Assembly: GCA_014650475.1 (NCBI GenBank)
Contig: BMVA01000009.1
Span: 124,001-188,000, forward strand
DNA length: 64,000 nucleotides
Reading direction: 5' to 3'
DNA from: Streptomyces albogriseolus
GTDB lineage: Bacteria; Actinomycetota; Actinomycetes; Streptomycetales; Streptomycetaceae
The notes under the pieces are model-generated. The model was not told where the DNA came from. It searched no databases and saw nothing but the letters and a program-made list of their open reading frames with translations. The position numbers were made by a program, and so were the translations under genes. Below are positions 49,307 to 58,522 of this stretch, one piece after another (the stretch's first letter is position 1; each line of letters starts with the position of its first letter).

Positions 49307-49948
49307 TCACTTCTCCAGCAGACGCGGGGACAGCGCGCCGCAGGGGACCAGCTCCACCTCGGCGCCCGCGTCCCGCAGGTCGGCGAGCACCAGCTCGTCG
49401 TACATCAGCAGGCCCGACTGCTCGGGCCACACCACCGCCCACAGCCACAGCCCGAGCGCCTCGCCCGCGAACACGGCACGGTCGTCGGGCGTGCGGGCGA
49501 CGTGCCAGAGCGGGGTGGGGCGGCCGGCGGCCAGCACCTTGGCCTGGGGCGGCTTCTCGACGTTCATGTAGGGCCCGGGGTCCGGGCCGTCGATGCCCGC
49601 GTACCGCGCGCCGAGTCCGACGCCGAGCTCCTCGGCGACCAGGATGAGCTCGCCCATCCCGCCGAGCGGCCCGGGGCCGGTGCACGCGACGGCCGTCGCC
49701 CGGCCCCCGCTGCGGTCGTCGCCCGCGGACGCCACGCCGGTGAAGAGCCAGCCCACCGGCAGCGGCCACGGCATCCACACCGGCACCTTGGTGCGGTGCA
49801 CGACGACTTCGAGGGCCTCGACGCTCGGCGGTATCACGGGCTGGAGCGGGTGCACGGTGCCGTGCACGTCGCACTGCCAGGCATCCGAGAAGAGGCCGGG
49901 AGCCCTGACCCGGCCACCGCACTTCGGGCAACTGGGTTCGCCCCTCAT
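49307..49948 (-). CDS. DUF6758-like zinc-ribbon protein
   Basis: 213 residues from ATG 49948. N-terminal CPKCGGRVRAPGLF ... WQCDVHGTVHPL zinc ribbon, then a conserved region with HRTKVPVWMPWPLPVGWLFT and YMNVEKPPQAKV. Conserved in Streptomyces; no known function. The MFS remnant starts immediately upstream on the other strand. Confidence 0.8.
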   Translation of the reverse strand: MRGEPSCPKCGGRVRAPGLFSDAWQCDVHGTVHPLQPVIPPSVEALEVVVHRTKVPVWMPWPLPVGWLFTGVASAGDDRSGGRATAVACTGPGPLGGMGELILVAEELGVGLGARYAGIDGPDPGPYMNVEKPPQAKVLAAGRPTPLWHVARTPDDRAVFAGEALGLWLWAVVWPEQSGLLMYDELVLADLRDAGAEVELVPCGALSPRLLEK

Positions 49949-49989
49949 AGGGCCCCACGGTCCTAGGTCCGCAGCGCCACGTCAAGGAC

Positions 49990-50807
49990 GATCACCCGAC
50001 CGGGGGGAACGGCGGCTCACCGCCCTGGGTCTGGGCATGGCCTGCGGCCCGCTGGTGGGCGCGCTGCTCGGCGACGTGAGCTGGCGCTACCCCTTCTTCG
50101 GCACGGCCTTCCTGATGGCGGTCGGCTTCGTGTGCATCACCGCCTTCCTGAAGGAGCAGCCCCGGCCGGCCCGCAGGACCTCCCTGCTGGACCCGGTCAA
50201 GGCGCTCGGGCACGGCGGACTGGCCTCCACCGCGGTCTCGGCGTTCTTCTACAACTACACGTTCTTCACCGTGCTGGCCTTCACGCCGTTCGTGCTGGAC
50301 ATGTCCCCCTACCGGTCCGGCGCGGTGTTCTTCGCCTGGGGCGTGCTGCTCGCCGTGTTCTCGGTGATCGTGGCCCCGCGGCTGCAGAGGCGGCTCGGCT
50401 CGCTGACGGTGCTGGGCGGCTCACTGGTGCTGCTCGCGGTGGACGTGCTGGTGCTCGGCCACGGCGGTCACACCACGGCGGTCGTCTGCACCGTGCTGTC
50501 CGGCGCGCTGATCGGCGTGAACAACACGGTGTACACGGAGCTGGCGCTCGGGGTGTCGGACGCGCCCCGTCCGGTGGCGAGCGCGGGCTACAACTTCGTG
50601 CGCTGGTTCGCGGCGGCCGCCGCGCCGTACTTCGCGCCGAAGATCGAGGAGTGGAGCGACGTCCGCATGCCGTTCACGGTCGCCGCGGTGACGGCGGTGC
50701 TGGGCGCGCTGGTGGTGCTGGTGCGGCGCCGGGCGCTCACCGCCGAGGCGGAGGAGATCCGGCCCGGGCACGCCGCCGAGGACGGCGTGGGCGTCCTCGC
50801 CAACTGA
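49990..50807 (+). pseudogene. 5'-truncated MFS transporter remnant
   Basis: About 270 codons of an MFS drug/H+ antiporter open from motif C (LTALGLGMACGPLVGALLGD) to a normal C-terminus (about eight TM helices, ending EDGVGVLAN). The N-terminal four helices, including motif A, are absent: upstream sequence is the start region of the DUF6758 gene. No start with a ribosome-binding site is visible; ATG 50037 lacks one. Most likely a pseudogene created by a deletion. Confidence 0.8.
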
Positions 50808-50849
50808 GCACCTCCGGACGGGCGTTGGTGAGGTTCCTCACTCCGGCGC

Positions 50850-51434
50850 TCAGTCCAGCGGCACGGACTTCCGGGACGGGTCCCTGAGGTCCGTGCCGTG
50901 GTTCAGCCACCGCTCCTGGAGGGCCTGGGCGCCGTGCACGCGCTTCCAGGCGGCCTCGTTCGGCGTCATCGGCAGCAGCGGCAGGAAGCGCACGGGCTCC
51001 AGGGGCGCGTCGAGTTCGAGGTCCTCGACCAGACCGCCCGGCTCGGCGACCAGCACCGAGGTGAACGGGGCGCCCGGCCACAGCGGCTCCCCCACGTCGA
51101 GCGAGGCGCCGGGGGCCACGACCAGCCCCTCGACCTGCGGGGACGCGGCGAGCACGGCGAGCGGACGGAGCACCTTGCCGGTGTCGGCGACGCCGCCGCG
51201 CACGGACAGCACCAGCTCGGCACGAGGTCCCGCGACCGGGTCCGCGATCACGGCCGTGGGGTCCGTCATGGGATGCGCGGACATGCCGAGGGTCGCGTAG
51301 CGCACGATGTCCCCCTCGTGGAACCGCAGCACCTCGATGCGGTCCGTGCCCAGGAAGGTGACCGCCGCGCGCGCGTCCGGTTCGCCCAGCGCCGTACGCA
51401 GCCGGGCCTCGACCAGAGGAAGAACATCAGCCAT
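50850..51434 (-). CDS. Suppressor-of-fused (SUFU)-domain protein
   Basis: 194 residues from ATG 51434. Matches bacterial SUFU-domain proteins: VRYATLGMSAHPMTDPTAVI, PRAELVLSVRGGV, FTSVLVAEPGGL, FLPLLPMTPNEAAWKRVHGA. Often an immunity-like domain in toxin systems, but here single and without a toxin gene beside it. The start has no strong ribosome-binding site. Confidence 0.82.
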   Translation of the reverse strand: MADVLPLVEARLRTALGEPDARAAVTFLGTDRIEVLRFHEGDIVRYATLGMSAHPMTDPTAVIADPVAGPRAELVLSVRGGVADTGKVLRPLAVLAASPQVEGLVVAPGASLDVGEPLWPGAPFTSVLVAEPGGLVEDLELDAPLEPVRFLPLLPMTPNEAAWKRVHGAQALQERWLNHGTDLRDPSRKSVPLD

Positions 51435-51933
51435 GCGGCGAGCATAGAACTCGTCAGTACCGGGCAAAGCAGAGCCTTGACACAGCAGTCGGCTGATACG
51501 CTTGGCCGGTGGTTCGGGCAGCACGCGTCAAGCGTTCCGACACTGCCTGAACGCCTGTGTGACACTCCCCGCTCATCGGGGGAATCCCCCAGGGGATCGC
51601 GATCGTCCCTCACGAGGGACCGGCCGGAGGAGGTGGGGCTGGCATGGACCGAAGTCGACCGTGCAGTATCACCCGCTCTTCCGCCCGCTGAGGCAGCTGT
51701 TCTCCTTTCGGCTCCCGCCTTTCGCTTCGCGCGTCTTCATCGGAAGAGCTCTCGTTTCGTTCTGACTGATCTGCCCCAGTAGCTGCATCAGCGACGAAGC
51801 TCGCCACCGCGACGGTGCGGTGCTCCCCGCTTTGTGGACGTGCCAAACATGCGCAGTCCAGGACGTCCTCATTCCGGGTTGTTCCACCCGTCGCCCCGGC
51901 GCCTTTCGTTGCCCTTTCGCGAAGGAGCCCGCC
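51435..51933 (+). promoter_or_regulatory. Structured 5' region upstream of corA with a short upstream ORF
   Basis: Nearly 500 bp without a normal gene. A TTGACA at 51477-51482 may be a -35 (no well-spaced -10 seen). Then come GTTCGGGCAG (51512-51521) with its near-complement (51543-51552), a CCCCG/CGGGG hairpin near 51560, and GTCCCT/AGGGAC around 51605-51620. Next is GGAGGAGGTGGGG and a 15-codon ORF from ATG 51644. Could be a metal-responsive leader for CorA; no known riboswitch class was recognised. Confidence 0.45.
51644..51691 (+). CDS. Candidate 15-residue leader ORF of corA
   Basis: ATG 51644 with the strong GGAGGAGG site 10-17 nt upstream encodes MDRSRPCSITRSSAR, stop TGA 51689-51691. 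Position, signal and length fit a leader peptide; sequence gives no other clue. Confidence 0.35.
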   Translation: MDRSRPCSITRSSAR

Positions 51934-53052
51934 ATGTCGATGATCCGCGACCTGCGCGCCGTGGTCCGTCCCTCCCGTGTCTCGCTGCGCAAGGAGAGCG
52001 GCCCGTACGACACCACGCGGGAGCGCGCGGCGGCCACCGCCGTCGTCGACTGCGCCGTCTACCGGGACGGCCGCCGCCTGGACACCGAGGGCGGCCCGCT
52101 CAGCCCCCAGGACGCGATGCGCCGGGTGCGCCGCGACGGGGGCTTCGTCTGGATCGGCCTGCACGAGCCCACGGAGGCCGAATTCGCGGGAATCGCCGCC
52201 GAGTTCGGGCTGCACCCGCTGGCCGTGGAGGACGCCGTCCAGGCCCACCAGCGGCCCAAGCTTGAGCGCTACGACGACTCCCTGTTCACGGTCTTCAAGA
52301 CCGTCCACTACCTCGACCACGACCGCGTCTCCTCCAGCAGCGAGATCGTGGAGACCGGCGAGGTCATGTGCTTCACCGGACGGGACTTCTTCATCACCGT
52401 CCGGCACGGGGGCCAGGGCTCCCTGCGCGCCCTGCGCCACCGCCTCCAGGACGACCCCGAGCTGCTGGCCAAGGGCCCCTCGGCGGTGCTGCACGCCATC
52501 GCCGACCATGTGGTGGACGGCTACATCGCGGTCGCCGACGCCCTGCAGGACGACATCGACGAGGTCGAGACCAAGGTCTTCTCCCCCGGCCGCAAAGGCA
52601 CCCCGCGCGGCACCGACGCCGGTGAGATCTACCAGCTCAAGCGTGAGGTGCTGGAGTTCAAGCGGGCCGTGGCGCCGCTGCTGCGCCCGATGCAGCTGCT
52701 CAGCGAGCGGCCGATGCGGCTGATCGACCCGGAGATCCAGAAGTACTTCCGGGACGTCGCCGACCACGTGGCCCGGGTGCAGGAGCAGGTCATCGGCTTC
52801 GACGAACTGCTGAACTCCATCCTCCAGGCCAACCTCGCGCAGGCGTCCGTCGCACAGAACGAGGACATGCGCAAGATCACCTCATGGGCCGCGATCATCG
52901 CCGTCCCGACCATGGTCTGCGGGGTGTACGGCATGAACTTCGACTACATGCCGGAGACCCACTGGAAGTACGGCTACCCGGTGGTCCTCGGCGTCACGGT
53001 CGCCATCTGCCTCGGCATCCACCGCACGCTGAAGCGCAACGGCTGGCTCTGA
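51934..53052 (+). CDS. corA: Magnesium/cobalt transporter CorA
   Basis: 372 residues from ATG 51934 with GAAGGAG seven bases upstream. CorA cytoplasmic domain (residues 1-300), two C-terminal TM helices (WAAIIAVPTMVCGVYGM and YGYPVVLGVTVAICLGIHRT) joined by the signature YGMNF selectivity motif. Mg2+ (Co2+/Ni2+) channel forming pentamers. The MgtE-like gene lies 1.5 kb downstream, and the same association occurs in mycobacteria. Confidence 0.95.
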   Translation: MSMIRDLRAVVRPSRVSLRKESGPYDTTRERAAATAVVDCAVYRDGRRLDTEGGPLSPQDAMRRVRRDGGFVWIGLHEPTEAEFAGIAAEFGLHPLAVEDAVQAHQRPKLERYDDSLFTVFKTVHYLDHDRVSSSSEIVETGEVMCFTGRDFFITVRHGGQGSLRALRHRLQDDPELLAKGPSAVLHAIADHVVDGYIAVADALQDDIDEVETKVFSPGRKGTPRGTDAGEIYQLKREVLEFKRAVAPLLRPMQLLSERPMRLIDPEIQKYFRDVADHVARVQEQVIGFDELLNSILQANLAQASVAQNEDMRKITSWAAIIAVPTMVCGVYGMNFDYMPETHWKYGYPVVLGVTVAICLGIHRTLKRNGWL

Positions 53053-53084
53053 GACGGCCGGCCCCGCCTGGATAGGCTGGGCGC

Positions 53085-53597
53085 ATGACTGGCGAGCTGC
53101 TCGACCGGGCCCTCATCGAGGAGGCCTCGAAGAAGTCCGGCCTGATCTGGGTCGAAGGACCCGGCGTCCCGGCCCGTCCGCTGTGGCACGTGTGGCACGA
53201 GGGCGCCGCGTGCGTGGTCGGCGACGGCCCCGGCGAACAGCCCCTGACGGGACTCGCCGACGGGGCGCGGGCCGAGGTGACGGTGCGCAGCAAGGACAAG
53301 GGCGGCCGGCTGGTCACCTGGACCGCGGCCGTCCGCGAACTGGCCTCCGGCTCCGAGGAGTGGACGGCGGCCGTCGACGGTCTCAAGGGCAAGCGGCTCA
53401 ACGCGCCCGACGGCGAGGCGATGCCGGAGCGCTGGGCCCGCGAGTGCCGGGTGCTGCGCCTGGAGCCGACCGGCGTGACGGGCGCGCTGCCCGACGGCGA
53501 CCTCTCCGCGGCCCCGCTGCCCACCCCGGCGACGACCCGGACGCCGATGCCGGCCGGGCTGCCGCGCCTGCTGACGAAGCGCAGGCGGCGCGGCTGA
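53085..53597 (+). CDS. Conserved protein of unknown function
   Basis: 170 residues from ATG 53085. Predicted alpha/beta; PARPLWHVWHEGAACVVGDG suggests a split-barrel (flavin-reductase-like) fold but the ligand residues are not clear. Proline-rich linker and basic KRRRRG tail. 32 bp after corA on the same strand, likely co-transcribed. Confidence 0.7.
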   Translation: MTGELLDRALIEEASKKSGLIWVEGPGVPARPLWHVWHEGAACVVGDGPGEQPLTGLADGARAEVTVRSKDKGGRLVTWTAAVRELASGSEEWTAAVDGLKGKRLNAPDGEAMPERWARECRVLRLEPTGVTGALPDGDLSAAPLPTPATTRTPMPAGLPRLLTKRRRRG

Positions 53598-53624
53598 CGC
53601 GGCGGGGAGTCAACAGGCCGGGAG

Positions 53625-54368
53625 CTAAGAGGCCGGGAGCTGCTTGCCGTAGTCGAGGGTGTCGTCCTTGGCGGGCTTCTCCAGCGGGAAGTCGACGCCC
53701 CACGAGGAGAAGGTGAGGGTGCCGGCCTCCCCGGCGCGCACCAGCCGCAGCGGGTACGGCTTGCCCTCGAGGGAGACGTCCAGGGTGCCGCCGGCGCCGT
53801 CGTCACCGGTGACCCGGACGGTGCGGACGCCGCCCTGCTCGTGGTGGCCGTCCGTGCTGAGCTTCCCGTGCAGCGTCAGCAACCCGCCGAGCAGCACGTT
53901 CTTGTCGGTGAAGCCGATGAACTTGGTGTACGAGGGGTCGCCCTTGGGCACCTTGACGTACTTCGAGGCGAGCTTGTCCGCCGCCTTGGAGTCGCCGTCC
54001 CCGTCGCCGCCCTTCCCCCAGAAGGCGGCGTCGGCCTTCAGGTAGAGCTCCTGGCCGACCCGCAGCAGCCGGAAGGTCTCCCCCTCCGTGCTGACCGAGC
54101 CGATGCCGCCCTGTTCCTTCAGCCGCATGTCGAGAGTGTAGGTGCGGCCGCTGGTCTGCACCGAGCCGTGCAGCCGCACGGTGCCCACGGACGCGGCCGC
54201 CTTCCGCGCCTTGGTCTGGATCTGGTCGGCGGGGAGTCTGCCGACGCCGTTCGTTCCCTCGTTCGGATCCTCGGAGCATCCCGTGAGCGCCGTCCCCGCC
54301 ACGACCAGCGCGCACACGGCGCCGGCCAGCGTGGCCCTGCGGGAACGGCCCGGGGAGATCGGAATCAC
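53625..54368 (-). CDS. LppX/LprAFG-type lipoprotein
   Basis: 247 residues from GTG 54368. Signal peptide with lipobox ALTGC, then a Gly/Asn linker and a beta-rich domain of the LppX_LprAFG family (LHGSVQTSGRTYTLDMRLKE, WGVDFPLEKP). Family members carry lipids across the envelope in mycobacteria. A 12-bp direct repeat AGGCCGGGAGCT (53615-53626, 53630-53641) lies at its 3' end. Divergent from the MgtE-like gene. Confidence 0.8.
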   Translation of the reverse strand: MIPISPGRSRRATLAGAVCALVVAGTALTGCSEDPNEGTNGVGRLPADQIQTKARKAAASVGTVRLHGSVQTSGRTYTLDMRLKEQGGIGSVSTEGETFRLLRVGQELYLKADAAFWGKGGDGDGDSKAADKLASKYVKVPKGDPSYTKFIGFTDKNVLLGGLLTLHGKLSTDGHHEQGGVRTVRVTGDDGAGGTLDVSLEGKPYPLRLVRAGEAGTLTFSSWGVDFPLEKPAKDDTLDYGKQLPAS

Positions 54369-54587
54369 AGGTGGGCTGCCTCTCTGACGGGGGACCTGAA
54401 CGGCGTACCGCAGAGTACCGGGGCCGGTGGGGCCGGTCGGCGTCAGTCCGTCCGGACCGGCCGCCGACGCGGCACCGATCGGGACGGGCTAGCCTGAAGC
54501 CCGTCCGAGCGGGCAATCCGGAAAACAGACGCACCAGGCAGTACACGGCAAGGAAGCACTCCGCACGCACGCAAAGGAGCCACCGGA

Positions 54588-55871
54588 ATGGCATCGGGGG
54601 CACCACGGTTCTTCGTCTCGCACATCTCCGGTGTCGCCGTCTTCGACCCGGCGGGCGACCAGGTCGGCCGCGTGCGCGATCTCGTCGTCATCCTGCGCCC
54701 CGGCCGTCGTCCGCCCCGGCTGCTCGGCCTGGTGGTCGAGCTCTCCACCCGGCGCCGCATCTTCCTGCCCATGACCCGGGTGACCTCCGTGCAGGCCGGC
54801 CAGGTCATCACCACCGGGGTGCTCAACGTCCGCCGCTTCGAGCAGCGGCCCACCGAGCGGCTGGTGTTCGGCGAGCTGCTCGACCGGCGGGTGACGCTGG
54901 TGGACACCGGCGAGGAGGTCACCGTCCTGGACCTGTCGGTGCATCAGCTCCCGGCGCGCCGCGAGTGGGAGATCGACCGGGTCTTCGTGCGCAAGGGGAA
55001 GAAGGGCGGCGCGTTCCGGCGCGGCAAGGGCGAGACGCTGACCGTGGAGTGGTCCGCCGTCACCGGCTTCTCGCTGGAGGAGGCCGGGCAGGGCGCGGAG
55101 AACCTGCTCGCCACCTTCGAGCAGCTCCGCCCCGCCGACCTGGCCAACGTGCTGCACCACCTGTCCCCCAAGCGGCGGGCGGAGGTGGCCGCCGCCCTGG
55201 ACGACGACCGGCTCGCGGACGTGCTGGAGGAGCTGCCCGAGGACGACCAGATCGAGGTCCTGGGCGTGCTGGCGGAGGAGCGGGCCGCGGATGTGCTGGA
55301 GGCGATGGACCCCGACGACGCGGCCGACCTGCTGGGCGAGCTGCCGGAGGCGGACAAGGAGCGGCTGCTGAGCCTGATGCGGCCCTCGGACGCCGCCGAC
55401 ATGCGCCGCCTGATGTCGTACGAGGAGCACACGGCGGGCGGTCTGATGACGACCGAGCCGATCATCCTGCGGCCGGACGCGACCGTCGCGGACGCCCTCG
55501 CGCGGATCCGCGAGCCCGACCTGTCGCCCGCGCACGCGGCGCAGGTGTACGTCTGCCGGCCGCCGGAGGAGACCCCGACCGGCAAGTACCTGGGCACCGT
55601 GCACTTCCAGCGGCTGCTGCGCGATCCCCCCTACACGCTGGTCGGCTCGATGCTGGACGACGACCTGCTGCCGCTGGACCCGGACGCGACGCTGCCCGTG
55701 GTCGCCGGGTTCTTCGCCACGTACGACATGGTGGCGGCGCCCGTGGTCGACGAGGCCGGGTCGCTGCTGGGCGCGGTGACCGTGGACGACGTGCTGGACC
55801 ACATGCTGCCGGACGACTGGCGGGAGACCGAGTTCCATCTGGAGGAGGGGGAGGTGCCCGATGGCGGGTGA
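54588..55871 (+). CDS. MgtE N-domain plus CBS protein without membrane domain
   Basis: 427 residues from ATG 54588. N-terminal PRC-barrel-like region (PRFFVSHISGVAVFDPAGDQ), MgtE N-domain helices (LRPADLANVLHHLSPKRRAE and DADDRLADVLEELPEDD-type repeats), then a CBS pair from LMTTEPIILRPDATVADALA to VDDVLDHMLPDDW. The MgtE transmembrane pore is absent, so it is a Mg2+-sensing regulator rather than a transporter. Equivalent to Rv1232c. Overlaps the DUF1003 gene by 11 bp. Confidence 0.9.
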   Translation: MASGAPRFFVSHISGVAVFDPAGDQVGRVRDLVVILRPGRRPPRLLGLVVELSTRRRIFLPMTRVTSVQAGQVITTGVLNVRRFEQRPTERLVFGELLDRRVTLVDTGEEVTVLDLSVHQLPARREWEIDRVFVRKGKKGGAFRRGKGETLTVEWSAVTGFSLEEAGQGAENLLATFEQLRPADLANVLHHLSPKRRAEVAAALDDDRLADVLEELPEDDQIEVLGVLAEERAADVLEAMDPDDAADLLGELPEADKERLLSLMRPSDAADMRRLMSYEEHTAGGLMTTEPIILRPDATVADALARIREPDLSPAHAAQVYVCRPPEETPTGKYLGTVHFQRLLRDPPYTLVGSMLDDDLLPLDPDATLPVVAGFFATYDMVAAPVVDEAGSLLGAVTVDDVLDHMLPDDWRETEFHLEEGEVPDGG

Positions 55872-56469
55872 GCGCGACGCGGTGCGCGAGCGGACGCCGG
55901 TCGGGGCCACGGCCGCGGGACGAGCGCGCGCGCCGCGGCTGGACCAGCCGCGGCCTCCCCGGCGGCGGATGCTGCCCGAGTGGGACCCGGAGGCCTTCGG
56001 ACGGCTCTCGGAGCGCATCGCGCGCTTCCTCGGCACCGGGCGGTTCATCGTCTGGATGACGGTCGTCATCATCCTGTGGGTGCTGTGGAACGTCTCCGCG
56101 CCGAAGGAGCTGCGGTTCGACCAGTACCCGTTCATCTTCCTGACCCTGATGCTGTCGCTGCAGGCCTCCTACGCGGCCCCGCTGATCCTGCTGGCGCAGA
56201 ACCGGCAGGACGACCGCGACCGGGTCAATCTGGAGCAGGACCGCAAGCAGAACGAGCGGTCGATCGCCGACACCGAGTATCTGACCCGTGAGATCGCCGC
56301 GCTGCGCATCGGGCTCGGCGAGGTGGCCACCCGGGACTGGATCCGCTCGGAGCTGGAGGACCTGGTCAAGGAGCTGGAGATCCGGCAGAACGGCCACAAG
56401 GAGCAGCACGGCTCATACCCGGCGATGCGGGCGGAACACCCGCCGGGACGTGACGCAGACGACCGCTGA
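55861..56469 (+). CDS. DUF1003 membrane protein
   Basis: 202 residues from ATG 55861. Two TM helices (FIVWMTVVIILWVLWNVSA and FIFLTLMLSLQASYAAPLIL) followed by a coiled-coil-like NRQDDRDRVNLEQDRKQNER segment: the DUF1003 signature. Overlap with the MgtE-like gene suggests a two-part membrane/regulator unit in Mg2+ control (inference). Equivalent to Rv1231c. Confidence 0.9.
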   Translation: MAGERDAVRERTPVGATAAGRARAPRLDQPRPPRRRMLPEWDPEAFGRLSERIARFLGTGRFIVWMTVVIILWVLWNVSAPKELRFDQYPFIFLTLMLSLQASYAAPLILLAQNRQDDRDRVNLEQDRKQNERSIADTEYLTREIAALRIGLGEVATRDWIRSELEDLVKELEIRQNGHKEQHGSYPAMRAEHPPGRDADDR

Positions 56470-56512
56470 CTTCCTTACCGGCGGGTGTACCAGGAGCCGT
56501 ACCATCGTCCTT

Positions 56513-57646
56513 ATGGCTACGGAAGACGCGGTGCGCGAAGCACTGGCGACGGTGAACGACCCCGAGATCAACCGGCCCATCACCGAGCTCGGGATGGTCA
56601 AATCGGTGGAGATCGGTGCGGACGGTGCGGTCGCGGTCACCGTGTATCTGACGGTCTCCGGCTGCCCCATGCGCGACACCATCACGCAGCGCGTGACGGA
56701 CGCGGTCTCCCGCGTCGGGGGCGTGACCCGGGTCGACGTGACGCTGGACGTGATGAGCGACGAGCAGCGCAAGGAGCTGGCGAACGCCCTGCGCGGCGGT
56801 CAGACCGAGCGCGAGGTGCCCTTCGCCAAGCCGGGCAGCCTCACCCGGGTGTACGCGGTGGCGTCCGGCAAGGGCGGCGTCGGCAAGTCCTCGGTGACGG
56901 TGAACCTGGCGGCGGCGATGGCGGCCGACGGACTGAAGGTCGGTGTCGTGGACGCCGACATCTACGGCCACTCGGTGCCGCGCATGCTGGGCGCGGACGG
57001 CCGTCCCACCCAGGTCGAGAACATGATCATGCCGCCGTCGGCGCACGGCGTGAAGGTGATCTCCATCGGCATGTTCACCCCGGGCAACGCGCCCGTGGTG
57101 TGGCGCGGCCCGATGCTGCACCGCGCGCTCCAGCAGTTCCTGGCGGACGTGTACTGGGGCGACCTGGACGTGCTGCTGCTCGACCTGCCGCCCGGCACCG
57201 GTGACATCGCGATCTCGGTCGCGCAGCTCGTGCCGAACGCGGAGATCCTGGTCGTCACGACCCCGCAGCAGGCCGCGGCCGAGGTGGCCGAGCGCGCGGG
57301 CTCCATCGCCGTGCAGACCCACCAGAAGATCGTCGGCGTGGTCGAGAACATGTCGGGGCTGCCCTGTCCGCACTGCGGCGAGATGGTCGACGTGTTCGGC
57401 ACCGGCGGCGGCCAGACCGTCGCCGAGGGCCTGACCCGCACCACGGGGGCCAACGTGCCGGTGCTGGGCGCCATCCCGATCGACGTGCGGCTGCGCGAGG
57501 GCGGCGACGAGGGCAAGCCCGTGGTGCTGTCGGACCCGGAGTCCCCGGCGGGCTCGGCGCTGCGCTCCATCGCGGGCAAGCTGGGCGGCCGGCAGCGCGG
57601 CCTGTCGGGCATGTCCCTGGGGATCACCCCGCGCAACAAGTTCTGA
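56513..57646 (+). CDS. mrp: Mrp/ApbC Fe-S cluster carrier ATPase
   Basis: 377 residues from ATG 56513. N-terminal DUF59 domain (1-80), P-loop ASGKGGVGKSSVTVNLA (119-127 core), VDADIYGHSVPRML, LDLPPGTGDIA, and the C-terminal GLPCPHCGE pair for bridging Fe-S binding. Loads Fe-S clusters onto target proteins. 43 bp after the DUF1003 gene. Confidence 0.93.
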   Translation: MATEDAVREALATVNDPEINRPITELGMVKSVEIGADGAVAVTVYLTVSGCPMRDTITQRVTDAVSRVGGVTRVDVTLDVMSDEQRKELANALRGGQTEREVPFAKPGSLTRVYAVASGKGGVGKSSVTVNLAAAMAADGLKVGVVDADIYGHSVPRMLGADGRPTQVENMIMPPSAHGVKVISIGMFTPGNAPVVWRGPMLHRALQQFLADVYWGDLDVLLLDLPPGTGDIAISVAQLVPNAEILVVTTPQQAAAEVAERAGSIAVQTHQKIVGVVENMSGLPCPHCGEMVDVFGTGGGQTVAEGLTRTTGANVPVLGAIPIDVRLREGGDEGKPVVLSDPESPAGSALRSIAGKLGGRQRGLSGMSLGITPRNKF

Positions 57647-57656
57647 GGCCCCGCAC

Positions 57657-57699
57657 ACGCCGGAGGGCGCCGTCCGCAGCGGACGGCGCCCTCCGGCGT
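57657..57699. terminator. Terminator between mrp and next convergent gene
   Basis: 20-bp perfect stem (57657-57676 with 57680-57699), CAG loop, just past the mrp stop. Confidence 0.85.
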
Positions 57700-57714
57700 T
57701 CCGGGCGGGGTCGT

Positions 57715-58389
57715 TCAGCCCTGGTAGGCGGCGATGTCCTTCACCACGGCGAAGCCCAGCCCGTACGCGCTCATCCCCCGGCCGTACGCGCCGACGTGGA
57801 CGCCGGCCTGGGTGGATCCGGCGAGCACCCAGCCGTACTCGGACTCCCGGTAGTGGAACGGCGTCGGCACGCCGTCCACGGGCAGGGACAGCGTCGACCA
57901 GTCCTCGCCCTCCAGGTCGTCCGCGAGCACCCAGGCGGTCTCCGTCTGCTGCTCCAGCCAGTCGTCGCGCAGGGAGTGGTCCATCTGGCCGGGCCAGGTG
58001 AAGGACAGCAGCCCCACCCCGGCGAGCCAGGCGGCGGAGGAGACCGAGGTGGCCTCCAGCAGACCCGTGCCGTCCGCGCTGCGGCGGACCGGGTTGGCCG
58101 CCACGGTCACCACGACCGCGAACCTCTCCTTGGCGTCCTGGTCGCCCCCGGCCGCGAACTCGCTGCGGACGGACGGCTCGTCGCCGTGTCCGACCGATCC
58201 GTGCTCCACTGCCCCGTCGGCCGAGAGACCGACCTGCATCAGCCAGCGCGGCCCCGTGAAGGCCTCGTCGAGGCCGTACCACGGGAAGGGCGCACGCAGG
58301 TAGCCGTCGACCGTACGCCGGGCGGAGGGGACTGGTTCTCCGTCCTCCGCGGCCGGCGCCTGCGCGACTGCCGAACTCGTCGTCTCCAT
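57715..58389 (-). CDS. Conserved protein of unknown function
   Basis: 224 residues from ATG 58389. Aromatic and Gly-rich strands (PFPWYGLDEAFTGPRWLMQV, PFHYRESEYGWVLAGSTQAG, VGAYGRGMSAYGLGF) suggest a compact beta protein. No signal peptide or TM. I do not recognise a family with known function. Confidence 0.65.
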   Translation of the reverse strand: METTSSAVAQAPAAEDGEPVPSARRTVDGYLRAPFPWYGLDEAFTGPRWLMQVGLSADGAVEHGSVGHGDEPSVRSEFAAGGDQDAKERFAVVVTVAANPVRRSADGTGLLEATSVSSAAWLAGVGLLSFTWPGQMDHSLRDDWLEQQTETAWVLADDLEGEDWSTLSLPVDGVPTPFHYRESEYGWVLAGSTQAGVHVGAYGRGMSAYGLGFAVVKDIAAYQG

Positions 58390-58522
58390 GTGCCCGGACG
58401 CCTCCTCGCTCTCGTCGGACCGGGCGGCCCGCCCCCCTTACGGGCGTACTCGTCCGTTCCGCACAACAACTCGGCAGCATAACCACCCTGCCGCCACGGG
58501 CAGGGAAACCGCCCGGCGCGTA

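Noticed and set aside
49593-49990. Upstream extension of the MFS frame as its missing N-terminus
   Set aside because: The sequence is antisense to DUF6758 and has no membrane segments or MFS motif A.
50850-51434. SUFU protein as immunity gene of a toxin system
   Set aside because: No polymorphic toxin, secretion tag or second immunity gene around it.
51559-51612. GGGAAT at 51574 as a fourth SigR-type promoter
   Set aside because: At the 18-bp spacing the -10 reads CGT instead of GTT and the site lies in a GC hairpin region.
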